Source: Enterococcus dongliensis (GTDB taxonomy: Bacteria > Bacillota > Bacilli > Lactobacillales > Enterococcaceae). From it: DNA of 64,000 bases. The stretch is taken from positions 1 through 64,000 of the forward strand of contig NZ_BJDQ01000011.1 in the NCBI RefSeq assembly GCF_005405225.1. Reading direction: 5' to 3'. Below the pieces are notes generated by a model. It was not told the origin of the DNA. It searched no databases and worked only from the letters and a program-made list of their open reading frames with translations. Positions 55,095 to 63,747 of the stretch are shown piece after piece. The first letter of the stretch is position 1. Each line of letters begins with the position of its first letter. The translations under genes and the position numbers were made by a program.

Positions 55095-55132
55095 AAAAAA
55101 GTAAACCTTTATTATTTGAAGTTTACTTTTTT
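55095..55132. terminator. Orphan terminator-like hairpin between divergent genes
   Basis: AAAAAAGTAAAC/GTTTACTTTTTT with a 14-base loop. It lies upstream of both flanking genes, where no transcript should end. Confidence 0.6.
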
Positions 55133-55249
55133 ACTGATAATCGCATTTTGAAGTTTTTTAATAAAAAATTTGTAATTATCTCAGCCATTTAAAATGTACA
55201 TACTTTATAATCAATTGTGTAAGGGGATTCATAAAGGGGAGGTAGGATG

Positions 55250-55591
55250 ATGGAAAATCAAGTAGATATAACGTTATGGAAAATTCAAACAAATAACGTA
55301 GTTACAGCCTTAGAAGATTTTATTGAAGATTGGAAAATTTCACGAAATAGCGACCTTGATGAATATCTGCGCAGCTATCCAGGCTATTTCAAAAGTGATG
55401 AACCAACTCGTGAAGCGATTCGACTCGTGTTAGGTTATGCCAAAGAACTAATGGATGGACAGAGAGAAACTGTCGGATTTTATGAAAATAAAATTTGGCG
55501 AACAGAAGAAGGTGCGAGCGTGAGGATGACTCATTTTCACGAACGATCAATTTCGAAATTAATGCAAAAAATTCTTAAAAATAGGGAATAA
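55250..55591 (+). CDS. Small hypothetical cytosolic protein
   Basis: Unrecognised protein of about 113 residues, mixed charge, no membrane helix. WKIQTNNVVTALEDFIEDWKIS and DEYLRSYPGYFKSDEPTREAIRLVLGYAKEL look like paired helices; the C-terminus is basic (SISKLMQKILKNRE). Two adjacent ATG codons exist; 55250 sits better from GGGAGG. A terminator follows about 80 bases later. No context for a role. Confidence 0.6.
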   Translation: MENQVDITLWKIQTNNVVTALEDFIEDWKISRNSDLDEYLRSYPGYFKSDEPTREAIRLVLGYAKELMDGQRETVGFYENKIWRTEEGASVRMTHFHERSISKLMQKILKNRE

Positions 55592-55673
55592 ATGAATGCC
55601 AGTTTAATATGGGCTGCTCCTGTACTTACGATTCTTGTAAAAAAGCACACAGCATAAAAATTCTTACGTAAGA

Positions 55674-55711
55674 GATCTACGCGTATCAAAAAAAGATACA
55701 CGTAGATTTTT
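55674..55711 (+). terminator. Terminator after the small unknown gene
   Basis: ATCTACGCGTATC/GATACACGTAGAT with a 7-base A loop and T-run; one mismatch in the stem. Confidence 0.8.
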
Positions 55712-55992
55712 ACGTATATTTATAATAGAAGGAATTTGTTCAAATCAGTGATTCTGGCTCTTAAAATCTACTAAAGTGCCCCTCGATAGCAGTCAATGAG
55801 AACTATTTTTAGTAGCTGATAAAAAATAGACAAGTTCTAATTATGAGTTTTCTCTAATATGGTAATAAAATTGAATTATTTTGAGTTCCAGTTTTTTTTA
55901 GACAGACGGTTAAAACAATGATAAAATAGTAAGTAATTAAGGAAAAACATTATATATGCAAATATATTTAATTTTAGAAATGAGATGCAGAT
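55712..55992. other. Upstream region of the peptidoglycan hydrolase
   Basis: About 280 AT-rich bases without a gene. A plausible promoter TAGACA-17-TAAAAT ends near 55927. I see no WalR-type repeat or other operator. Confidence 0.4.
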
Positions 55993-57945
55993 GTGAAATA
56001 CAATAAAATTATTAGTTTATTAGCAGTTGGCACGCTTTTTGGACCGACTTTATTAACCTCTCAACAAGTCTTGGCGGAAGAAATTAGTACTGTCACTAGC
56101 GAGTCAGCTACAAATGTCCCCGAGACACAACCTTCAGAAGAACCTAGTGCAGAGATTCCTGAGACGCAACCAACTGAACCAGTGCAACCGGAACAGCCTG
56201 TTCAAACGACCTACCAATTACAATCAGCTGGACAGCCATTGGCAAATAATACATTGATCGATGCAAATGGGAATCAAATTGTCTTTCAATATGATTCAAT
56301 TGAAGGATTAGTTGAAGGGACAACCGTTCATTATACTGTAACATTAGCAACGGGATTTGAGCTAAAAGAAGTTAAAATCAGTAATCAAACTGGACCTATT
56401 TTTACGAGTGGAGAGATCAATGGAGCCTTTTCAATGCCAAGCTCAGATGTTTCCATTGAACTTGAAACAACTCCTGTAAAAATAGAAGAAACTCCTGCTC
56501 CAACACCAAAACCTGAAGAAAAACCTGATAGCAATCAGAATAACAGTAATTCTAATAATCAAAACAATCACAATAAAGAGACACCTTCTGGCAACACAAC
56601 TAAGCCAGCAACTCAAAAACCTGAAAAAACGCAGCCAACAGCCAATCAAAATCAAGGAACGGCTCATCAGCCTGCATCAGTTACAGCAAATGATACACGA
56701 GTTCCTTCCAATCAAAAGGCTCCAACTTTTAGTAATGAAGTACAGACAGCAATCGTACAAGAGGCGTATCGTCAGCTTGGTAAACCGTATGTTTGGGGAG
56801 CGAAAGGTCCAAATGCCTTTGACTGTTCAGGACTGGCTTACTTAGTATATGCGAATGCAACAGGTCATTATATCGGTGGTTGGACAGGCGATCAACAATA
56901 TGCTGGCACACAAATTCCTGTTAGTGAAGCACAACCGGGGGATTTATTATTTTGGGGTGCACCAACAAGTGTCACGACTCATGTAGCGATTTATATTGGC
57001 AATGGGCAGTACATTCACGCGCCACAACCGGGAGATGTTGTCAAAATTGGGAATATCAGTAGTTTTACCCCAACATTTGTTGTTCGGGTAAATATCGCTG
57101 GATTACCAAAAGCAACGAGCTCGTTGGCGAATGCTTTCGGAACTTACAGTCCGGATCAACCCTTTATAGTGAATAAAAACCAAACGACTGATCAATTCAT
57201 CAAAAAAATTGGTGAAATATCTCGTGAGATTGGCCAAAAAAATGGAATTTATTCTTCCGTGATGATTGCACAAGCGATATTGGAAAGTGGCTCAGGGAAT
57301 AGTTCATTAGCTAGTGAACCAAATTATAATTTGTTTGGTATTAAAGGAAAATATAAGGGACAAGGAATAACTTTCCAAACTTTAGAACAAGACGATGAGG
57401 GAGCTTCTTTCCAAATTACTTCTGAATTTAGAAAATATCCTTCTTACAAAGAATCATTAGAAGACTATGCTACATTAATCAAAGAAGGTATTTCTGGAAA
57501 TCCAGAATTTTATAAAGCGGCTTGGAAAGATCAAACAAAATCTTATGAAGAAGCGACGAAGTATTTACAAGGACGTTATGCGACCGATAAACAATATGCT
57601 GAGAAATTAAATGCAATCATTAAAGCATATGACTTAACAGAGTATGATCAAGCCAAGCAAGCAAAGAAATCTGTTGGCCCAGAAATCAAGGCGACAAAAT
57701 CGTCTTCAAATCTAAATGATTATATTTTATCAAAATTATTAGCGAGCATCATCAATAATCCGCGTATCCCGCAGGCTATGTCAACAAAGTATTTTGTTAA
57801 TCTTTTCCGTGGTGAAAGTTTGATTGCTCTAGCAGCGACGGCGTTGCCAGCGAAAAAAGAAGTTACAAAACCGTTACCTACGACAGCTTCGATTTATGTT
57901 AGATTGAGTAACGGCTTACTAGCGGTTATTCCACCAATAAAATAA
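55993..57945 (+). CDS. Secreted two-domain peptidoglycan hydrolase (NlpC/P60 + glucosaminidase)
   Basis: Exported wall hydrolase of 650 residues. A signal peptide with cleavage near VLAEE (about 29) is followed by a Glu/Pro/Thr-rich stretch, a small beta domain (about 70-155), and an Asn/Gln/Lys/Pro-rich linker (160-240). NlpC/P60 (about 248-370) has C278 in FDCSG, H330 in TTHVAIY and H342 in YIHAP. A GH73-like N-acetylglucosaminidase (about 405-550) has AQAILESGSGNSSLA, PNYNLFGIKG and YATDKQYAEKLN. It can cut both glycan and peptide bonds, as expected for daughter-cell separation. It starts at GTG with a weak ribosome site. The last 100 residues are unlike the rest and end in LPTTA without a true anchor. 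Confidence 0.9.
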   Translation: MKYNKIISLLAVGTLFGPTLLTSQQVLAEEISTVTSESATNVPETQPSEEPSAEIPETQPTEPVQPEQPVQTTYQLQSAGQPLANNTLIDANGNQIVFQYDSIEGLVEGTTVHYTVTLATGFELKEVKISNQTGPIFTSGEINGAFSMPSSDVSIELETTPVKIEETPAPTPKPEEKPDSNQNNSNSNNQNNHNKETPSGNTTKPATQKPEKTQPTANQNQGTAHQPASVTANDTRVPSNQKAPTFSNEVQTAIVQEAYRQLGKPYVWGAKGPNAFDCSGLAYLVYANATGHYIGGWTGDQQYAGTQIPVSEAQPGDLLFWGAPTSVTTHVAIYIGNGQYIHAPQPGDVVKIGNISSFTPTFVVRVNIAGLPKATSSLANAFGTYSPDQPFIVNKNQTTDQFIKKIGEISREIGQKNGIYSSVMIAQAILESGSGNSSLASEPNYNLFGIKGKYKGQGITFQTLEQDDEGASFQITSEFRKYPSYKESLEDYATLIKEGISGNPEFYKAAWKDQTKSYEEATKYLQGRYATDKQYAEKLNAIIKAYDLTEYDQAKQAKKSVGPEIKATKSSSNLNDYILSKLLASIINNPRIPQAMSTKYFVNLFRGESLIALAATALPAKKEVTKPLPTTASIYVRLSNGLLAVIPPIK

Positions 57946-57947
57946 AT

Positions 57948-57996
57948 AAAAAAGTAAAAACTGCCAGGAAAAATTTGGCGGTTTTTACTTTTTTAT
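57948..57996. terminator. Bidirectional terminator with 19-bp stem
   Basis: Stem AAAAAAGTAAAAACTGCCA against TGGCGGTTTTTACTTTTTT, one G-T pair. A second perfect palindrome CGTTAAAAGAG/CTCTTTTAACG follows at 58021-58044. Confidence 0.9.
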
Positions 57997-58049
57997 TATT
58001 CATTGATAAAAATAGCCGTTCGTTAAAAGAGAGCTCTTTTAACGGATAA

Positions 58050-58484
58050 TTAGGGATTGATATGAAGTTCCATTCCTGGTGAGTTGACGATAGTATCCTT
58101 GACTGGACAAGTTTTTTCAATAAAAGTAACAAATGATTGGATCTCTTCTGGACTATTCTCGGCTTCAATATAATAATTTGTGATGATCTTTGAAAAACCG
58201 ACCTTAACATTTGGTTTGCCTTTTAGTCGATCGGAATCAATCTCGCCTAAAACTTCTACACGCATCTTCTTTAGATCGATGTGTTTGCTTTGATAGAAAA
58301 ACCGAGCGACCATCATTTTACAAGCCCCTAATGAACAGAGCAACGCTTCTAAAGGGTTCATTGCTTCATTTGTACCACCAGAACTTATTGGTTCGTCAAT
58401 CATAAATTCAAAGCCGCGTGCAGAACATTTTAGCTGCAGACCACCTAAAGATTCTACCTCTGCTTTTAATAATTGTTTTACCAT
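58050..58484 (-). CDS. OsmC-family protein
   Basis: Cytosolic thiol-dependent protein of 144 residues, OsmC/Ohr superfamily. Two conserved cysteines are in SLGACKMM and KTCPVKDT; NPLEALL is the usual loop between. It looks closer to the YhfA-like OsmC branch than to Ohr, so organic-peroxide reduction is possible but not certain. GAAGGGA precedes the ATG. Monocistronic. Confidence 0.88.
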   Translation of the reverse strand: MVKQLLKAEVESLGGLQLKCSARGFEFMIDEPISSGGTNEAMNPLEALLCSLGACKMMVARFFYQSKHIDLKKMRVEVLGEIDSDRLKGKPNVKVGFSKIITNYYIEAENSPEEIQSFVTFIEKTCPVKDTIVNSPGMELHINP

Positions 58485-58608
58485 AAAAAATCCCTTCCTC
58501 TCTTAATCAATCATACGATGTTTCTTCAAAAAGTTAAATAACTTGTGCAATTTTTCTCAATAATTTATTTTTTTACTGTATTTTCATTGATAAACCTAGA
58601 AGAATTCG

Positions 58609-58615
58609 ATATGAT
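58609..58615 (+). promoter_or_regulatory. Promoter of the FNT channel gene
   Basis: TTGATA-17-TATGAT with its -10 near 58609-58615 and its -35 about 23 bases upstream; the start codon is about 40 bases further on. Confidence 0.55.
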
Positions 58616-58654
58616 ACCTGTACATCATGACTTTGTCAAGAAGGAAGGAAAAAT

Positions 58655-59512
58655 ATGAAAACGGATTTATTTATGAAAATAGAAGAGACCCCTGCAACTG
58701 AAAGCGAAGGTCATGTGAAAAATCAATCAGCCTTAATGTCTCAGCTAGAATATTCAATCAGTAAAAAAATTGATTTACTTAGTTCTAGTTTGCCTCGTTA
58801 TGCAGTACGTTCGATGTTAGCTGGTTTATTTTTAGCTTTAGGAACAGCGATTGGTTTTTATATTGCTATTCGGATGCATGGCGCACTTCCCGGATTAGAA
58901 AAAGCGACTTATGCATTCATGTTTAGCTGGGGACTAGTGATGATCATCTTTTTGAATGCAGAACTAGGGACTTCTAATATGTTGTACACTACGATTGGTG
59001 TATATAAGAAAAAGATGTCGTTTGCTTTTGCTTTAAAGCTATTACTTATTTGTATCTTTTTTAATTTAATTGGTGGAGTACTTTCCGGATATTTGCTATC
59101 ATTGACTACACCATTTAGTCATTTAGAACCAGATAATTTTATGTTCACAGGCGTCGCTGCTAAATTGACAAAATCAACCAGTCAAATCTTAGTCGAAGGA
59201 ATGTTTGCTAATATCTTGGTGAATATCGCAGTTTTGGCTAGTTTACGAATCAAAGACGATACGGCAAAAGTATTGGTGATCGTTTTTGTTATTTTCATTT
59301 TTTCCTTTTTAGGCTATGAACACGTCATCGCTAATTTTCCTGCCTTTTCATTAACTTATTTCGCAGCTCACGGAACACTTGCTGAGATGACAGCAGGGAA
59401 TGTTCTTCATAATCTATTCTTCACGTTGATTGGGAACTTTATTGGTGGCGGATTAGTTATGGGGCTAGGTTACGCATGGTTGAATAATACCGAATCAAAA
59501 TACGTTGATTAA
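58655..59512 (+). CDS. Formate/nitrite transporter (FNT) family channel
   Basis: Integral membrane channel of 285 residues with six helices, FocA/NirC family. A hydrophilic N-terminal stretch of about 45 residues comes first, then SMLAGLFLALGTAIG, AELGTSNM in the first broken-helix loop and YEHVIANFPAFSL with the conserved pore histidine, and NFIGGGLVMGL at the end. Formate, nitrite, lactate or hydrosulfide are all possible cargo. No pyruvate formate-lyase or nitrite enzyme adjoins it, so the substrate is open. Confidence 0.92.
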   Translation: MKTDLFMKIEETPATESEGHVKNQSALMSQLEYSISKKIDLLSSSLPRYAVRSMLAGLFLALGTAIGFYIAIRMHGALPGLEKATYAFMFSWGLVMIIFLNAELGTSNMLYTTIGVYKKKMSFAFALKLLLICIFFNLIGGVLSGYLLSLTTPFSHLEPDNFMFTGVAAKLTKSTSQILVEGMFANILVNIAVLASLRIKDDTAKVLVIVFVIFIFSFLGYEHVIANFPAFSLTYFAAHGTLAEMTAGNVLHNLFFTLIGNFIGGGLVMGLGYAWLNNTESKYVD

Positions 59513-59530
59513 AAAGTCACGAATCCCAAA

Positions 59531-59567
59531 AACGCTACTTGTTGATTTCAACAAGTAGCGTTTTTTA
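59531..59567. terminator. Bidirectional terminator of the FNT gene
   Basis: AACGCTACTTGTTGA/TCAACAAGTAGCGTT with T-run. Confidence 0.92.
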
Positions 59568-59585
59568 ATAACAAGCTGTGATTGG

Positions 59586-60554
59586 TCATTCCAATAGTTG
59601 TAATAGATCTAGTTGCAAGACGTCATTTATGACGAAGGATGTCTTTTTTCGATAAGCGGAAGCTCCACTTTCAAAAAGAGCAAAAAGATATTCGCCGTCT
59701 ACATAAATTTGTTCTAAATAAGGTGGCGTTGTGATTATTTTTTGTGCTTGGGTGAGATCAGAAAAATCAGTTGTTCGATGAATATCGAAGACAAAAATCT
59801 TACCAGATTGTCTACCCCAAGATTGAGAAAGGAGTAGGAAATTTTTATAAAAAGTTGCGCCTTGGATTTTTTTAGGAATTGCTAATGTCCCGAAAGGAGA
59901 GCTAAGGATCGTGCTTTTTGAAGTATTTAAGTGATTCTCCTCATTTATTAGCTTTTCCGTATGATCGATAGGATAGCAGACGATTTTCCCAAATTCTTTC
60001 AAGGAAAAGAGCGCTGCAACAAGATACTTCCGATTATAGGTTAGAGCTGAAGTGTGCGGTAATTCTTTTAATGCAATTTTTTGTTGGTAAAAAATGGGAG
60101 CAGACCCTTCAATATATTCATCAATCTGTTTTAAATGAATCGCAGCAACTGCGGCAAAAGATCCGACAGTGTTACTCAGCCAAATGGTTTGTTGTAGCGG
60201 ATCATAGGCCAGTCCGCCGACATGGGACAGATCAGGTAAGATGATTGTTTTGATTTTATTGTCAGAGTTTCGATCTAATACATAAATAACAGAATGATGC
60301 CGATGATCATAACAATAAGCAGAGATGAGCAAGTAATGTTCTGTCAAGGTCATTCCCTGTGGTGTCATGGTCAAACAGGCTTCAGCTTTGTTTTTTGTTA
60401 ATGAAACCGTCTTATTTAAGCCCGGGATGGGATATGTTCGTTCTACAGCGGTAAAAAACTTAGGATACATTTGTTTCATTTTTCTTCGATTAGAAAAAGA
60501 AGCAATAACAAAATGGCGCAACCAATTACTTAATTTAAAAAAACAAATATTCAT
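59586..60554 (-). CDS. Beta-propeller-like hypothetical protein
   Basis: 322 residues, no signal peptide or clear membrane helix, though the first 20 residues are hydrophobic and basic. Repeated strand-turn units (LLISAYCYDHRHHSVIYVLD; GGLAYDPLQQTIWLSNT; SALTYNRKYLVAALF; GATFYKNFLLLSQSWG; QIYVDGEYLFALFESGA) suggest a six- or seven-bladed propeller of the YncE or SMP-30 kind. AGGAGG lies before the ATG. I cannot name a function; binding or a lactonase-like role are possibilities. Confidence 0.7.
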   Translation of the reverse strand: MNICFFKLSNWLRHFVIASFSNRRKMKQMYPKFFTAVERTYPIPGLNKTVSLTKNKAEACLTMTPQGMTLTEHYLLISAYCYDHRHHSVIYVLDRNSDNKIKTIILPDLSHVGGLAYDPLQQTIWLSNTVGSFAAVAAIHLKQIDEYIEGSAPIFYQQKIALKELPHTSALTYNRKYLVAALFSLKEFGKIVCYPIDHTEKLINEENHLNTSKSTILSSPFGTLAIPKKIQGATFYKNFLLLSQSWGRQSGKIFVFDIHRTTDFSDLTQAQKIITTPPYLEQIYVDGEYLFALFESGASAYRKKTSFVINDVLQLDLLQLLE

Positions 60555-60680
60555 TGATTTCGCCTCCTATATGTTCATTTTAACAATTTATCGGTTTTGC
60601 GAACAGTTAAAGGACTTTAAAGAAGTATTTATCTGTGAAAAATACTAAGCAACCAATAGAATTTCTCAATAAGATTTCAT

Positions 60681-60709
60681 TTGTTATCTAATTTTTTTAG
60701 CGTTATACT
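60681..60709 (+). promoter_or_regulatory. Promoter of pepD
   Basis: TTGTTA (60681-60686), 17 bases, TATACT (60704-60709). Start expected near 60716, which makes ATG 60719 unlikely as a start codon. Confidence 0.7.
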
Positions 60710-60742
60710 TGAGGTACCATGAAAAGGGAGAGTGTTTCAAGT

Positions 60743-62149
60743 ATGACAAAAAGAGTAAAAGGTTCATGTACCACTGTACTAGTCGGAAAGAAAGCATCAA
60801 TTGATGGCTCAACTATTATTTCAAGGAACGACGATGGACACGAAGCCTTGGATCCACAACGCTTTGTGGTAGTTCAACCAGAAGATCAACCCAAACAGTA
60901 TCAAGCGGTAATCAGCGGTATGAAGATTGAATTACCTGACAATCCATTGCGTTATACATCAACTCCAAACGCTATTTTGACAAATGGAATCTGGCCAGCA
61001 GCAGGGATTAACAGTGAGAATGTTGCCATGTCAGCCACGGAGACGATTACAACGAATCCACGGATTCAAGGACTCGATCCTTATGTAGAAGGCGGAATTG
61101 GGGAAGAAGATATTGTCACTTTGGTATTGCCTTACATTCATAGTGCCAGAGAAGGCGTAGAACGTCTTGGCGCATTACTAAAAGAATATGGAACTTATGA
61201 ACCAAACGGGATTGCCTTTTCCGATCAAGACGAAGTTTGGTGGTTAGAAACGATTGGCGGTCATCATTGGGCGGCTGTCCGTATTCCGGATGATGCTTAT
61301 GTAGTTGCACCAAATCGGATGAATATCGATGAATTTGATTTTGATTCTGCAGATACGCTTTGCTCAGATGATTTACAAACATTAATCGAAGACAATCATT
61401 TGAATCCAGATTTCAATGGTTATAACTTACGCCATATTTTTGGAAGTTCTTCCGTTAAAGATACCGTCTATAACAATCCACGAGCTTGGTATGGTCAAAA
61501 ATACTTTACTCCAGAAGTAGAACAAGATCCAATGGATCAAGATTTACCATTTATTTGTCATGCCAACCGTAAGATATCTATTGAAGATGTCAAATTTGTT
61601 TTAAGTTCTCACTTTGAAAATACTAAGTATGATCCTTATGGTGATGGCACAGAAGCAGAAAAAACGTTGATTCGTCCAATTGGGATTAATCGTAATCATA
61701 ATGTTCACATTTTACAAATCCGTAACCATGTACCTGCTGAAATCGCTGGGGTTCATTGGTTAGCTTACGGTGCAAATACGTTTAATACAGTGGTACCATT
61801 CTATTCAAATGTCAATGACACACCTAACTGCTATAAAAATGCTACAGGGACTTTTGACTTGAATAATATGTACTGGTTAAGCTGTGCAACTGCCTTGCTT
61901 GGTGATACAGATTACAATTTCTATGTAGATTTCCGCAATACCTTTGAATTACAAGCAATGTCGGTATACCATGAGATTCAAAATGAAACGGATAAAGCAA
62001 TCAGTGAACAAGCCGATGTGCAAAAATTCCTAGAAGCTGCAAATGAAAAACTAGCGGATGAATCGCTCAAACGTCAAACCAAGTTATTTGGTGACATGGT
62101 CATCTCTGGATCAGAGCATATGAAATTACGCTACAATTTAAATGACTAA
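60743..62149 (+). CDS. pepD: C69-family dipeptidase
   Basis: N-terminal-nucleophile peptidase of about 468 residues with broad dipeptidase activity. The nucleophile is the cysteine in [15 protein letters not shown] (residue 9 from the chosen start), followed by [11 protein letters not shown], a strong family motif. [26 protein letters not shown] and [13 protein letters not shown] are typical of PepD. ATG 60743 after GGGAGAG fits the mapped promoter better than ATG 60719. No secretion signal, so it acts on imported peptides. Confidence 0.93.
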   Translation: MTKRVKGSCTTVLVGKKASIDGSTIISRNDDGHEALDPQRFVVVQPEDQPKQYQAVISGMKIELPDNPLRYTSTPNAILTNGIWPAAGINSENVAMSATETITTNPRIQGLDPYVEGGIGEEDIVTLVLPYIHSAREGVERLGALLKEYGTYEPNGIAFSDQDEVWWLETIGGHHWAAVRIPDDAYVVAPNRMNIDEFDFDSADTLCSDDLQTLIEDNHLNPDFNGYNLRHIFGSSSVKDTVYNNPRAWYGQKYFTPEVEQDPMDQDLPFICHANRKISIEDVKFVLSSHFENTKYDPYGDGTEAEKTLIRPIGINRNHNVHILQIRNHVPAEIAGVHWLAYGANTFNTVVPFYSNVNDTPNCYKNATGTFDLNNMYWLSCATALLGDTDYNFYVDFRNTFELQAMSVYHEIQNETDKAISEQADVQKFLEAANEKLADESLKRQTKLFGDMVISGSEHMKLRYNLND

Positions 62150-62152
62150 TTA

Positions 62153-62191
62153 AAAAAAAGGACTTTCGTTATAACGGAGGTCCTTTTTTTT
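62153..62191 (+). terminator. Terminator of pepD
   Basis: AAAAAAAGGAC/GTCCTTTTTTT with inner CGTT/AACG pairing, then T-run. Confidence 0.88.
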
Positions 62192-62291
62192 TGAAAAGTT
62201 GTTGGCGATAAAATATATCGCTATAAATATCGCAAATAATATTTTTTATCCCGATTTTTTCTAACTAATCTGACAAAGAACTATGGACAAT

Positions 62292-63587
62292 TTATTTCTT
62301 GTTCTTAGTTGCTTCCTTGATTGTTCCAATCTGATAACCTTCATGATGTTTTAAAAAGATACTTTTTGCGTGAATGATCGTTTGAGAAGTATAAATTCCT
62401 TGATGTCCGGATACAAAATAACTAACAAAAGAAGTAATAATAAAGTAAGGTAAAGCTTTTACATCAAAAAGATCAATTCCTAGCATAATAGTAGTTAACG
62501 GTGCATTTGCAGCACAACCAAAAACCGCAATCAACCCTAAAGCAGCTAAAAAAGCAGGGGAGACTCCGAATAAATTTCCCAAACTGCTGCCTAAGGAAGA
62601 GCCTATCGCAAACAATGGGGTAACTTCTCCACCTTGCAAACCAGCAGCTAAACTCAAAGCTGTAGTCACTAATTTTACAATAGGATCAAGAAATGTCGTC
62701 TTTCCAACAAAGGCATCATCAATCAAAGGAAGGCTTAAACCCATGAATCGTTGTCCCTTAGTAAGCCAAAGGACGATAACAACAATCACCGAAGTAATAA
62801 AAGCTCGCAATAAATAATTTTTAAAGATACTAGTATAAATTTGTTTTAATGAATGCGTTAAAAGGGCAAAAAAATGACCAAAAATACCAAATAGAATAGC
62901 AGCCAATATAACGAGTAAGACCAATTTTATACTAAATACAGGAAGACTGCCCATATCATGAATGTCATGAGTTGTTCCTAGAAGTTTAGAAATATAGTTC
63001 GCTAAATAAGCGGAGAGAAAACAAGGGATCATTGCGGCACGTTCTAAGTTACCAACGAAAGCCATCTCCATTCCAAAAAAACTACCAGCTAAAGGGGTCC
63101 CAAAAATAGAAGAGAAACCTGCGCTGATTCCAGCATGAATCAACCATTTTCGATTATTTTTTTCTAAATGAAAAAAATCAGCCATTTTATTGGCAAAGAC
63201 ACCACCGATTTGGACAGCACTCCCTTCACGGCCAACTGAAGCACCAAACAGATGAGAAAGGATCGTAAAGATAAAAGTGAAGACAGCCATTCGCCCAGGT
63301 ACGATTGCTTCATTTTCGAGACTTTCAATAATTAAATTATTGCCTTTTTGAGCACCTCTCCCAAATTTTTGATAAACGAAAGCTGATACCATTCCTATAA
63401 GAGGAAGATAAAATAATAAATAATAATGACGCTGCCGATAAGCTGTCACAAAATGTAATGCTGCCAGCAGATAATGGGAAATAACCCCCGTCAGTACGCT
63501 GACAAGTAGGATCAAAAAATAAAGTAAGATGAGATCCTTCCACGCCTTTCTTGAATTTTGATAGGACAGTTGATACTTTTCTTTCAT
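62292..63587 (-). CDS. CLC-family anion transporter, probable fluoride exporter
   Basis: Membrane protein of 431 residues with the CLC fold (many helices, internal repeat). GASVGREGSAVQIGG at about 115-129 is the second anion-binding motif with the gating glutamate; GLQGGEVTPLFAIGSSLGSSLG supplies the third. It lacks C-terminal CBS domains. Sequence alone would allow chloride or fluoride, but the fluoride riboswitch in its leader points to F-/H+ antiport of the CLC-F type, protecting against fluoride. AGGAGG lies before the ATG. Confidence 0.85.
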   Translation of the reverse strand: MKEKYQLSYQNSRKAWKDLILLYFLILLVSVLTGVISHYLLAALHFVTAYRQRHYYLLFYLPLIGMVSAFVYQKFGRGAQKGNNLIIESLENEAIVPGRMAVFTFIFTILSHLFGASVGREGSAVQIGGVFANKMADFFHLEKNNRKWLIHAGISAGFSSIFGTPLAGSFFGMEMAFVGNLERAAMIPCFLSAYLANYISKLLGTTHDIHDMGSLPVFSIKLVLLVILAAILFGIFGHFFALLTHSLKQIYTSIFKNYLLRAFITSVIVVIVLWLTKGQRFMGLSLPLIDDAFVGKTTFLDPIVKLVTTALSLAAGLQGGEVTPLFAIGSSLGSSLGNLFGVSPAFLAALGLIAVFGCAANAPLTTIMLGIDLFDVKALPYFIITSFVSYFVSGHQGIYTSQTIIHAKSIFLKHHEGYQIGTIKEATKNKK

Positions 63588-63650
63588 TCCAAGACCTCCT
63601 AATTTATCAAATAAATCATTCTACGGGGAATGTTAAAATAGAATAAACAT

Positions 63651-63747
63651 AAAAAAAGCCAATGATCCCTACAAAATAAATTGTAGAAGTCATCAGCTTG
63701 ATTCGCGGTTTAAGAAAATTCTTAGGGAGACACTCATTCCCGTATTT
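63651..63747 (-). ncRNA. Fluoride riboswitch (crcB motif) with terminator
   Basis: Read leftward from about 63745: ACGGGAATGAGTGTCTCCC (first stem and loop), a central stem around AGAATTTTCTTAAACCGCG, then GCTGATGACTTCTAC (63683-63697), the conserved 3' part of the fluoride aptamer. The same 3' part pairs with TTGTAGGGATCATTGGC (63658-63674), followed by seven T (63651-63657), forming a terminator. Aptamer folding with fluoride would free the transcript, so the switch turns the CLC gene on. Confidence 0.85.

Noticed and set aside
57858-57945. LPXTG-type anchor at the end of the two-domain hydrolase
   Set aside because: LPTTA lacks the Gly, the following stretch is short and contains Arg and Pro, and there is only a single final Lys.
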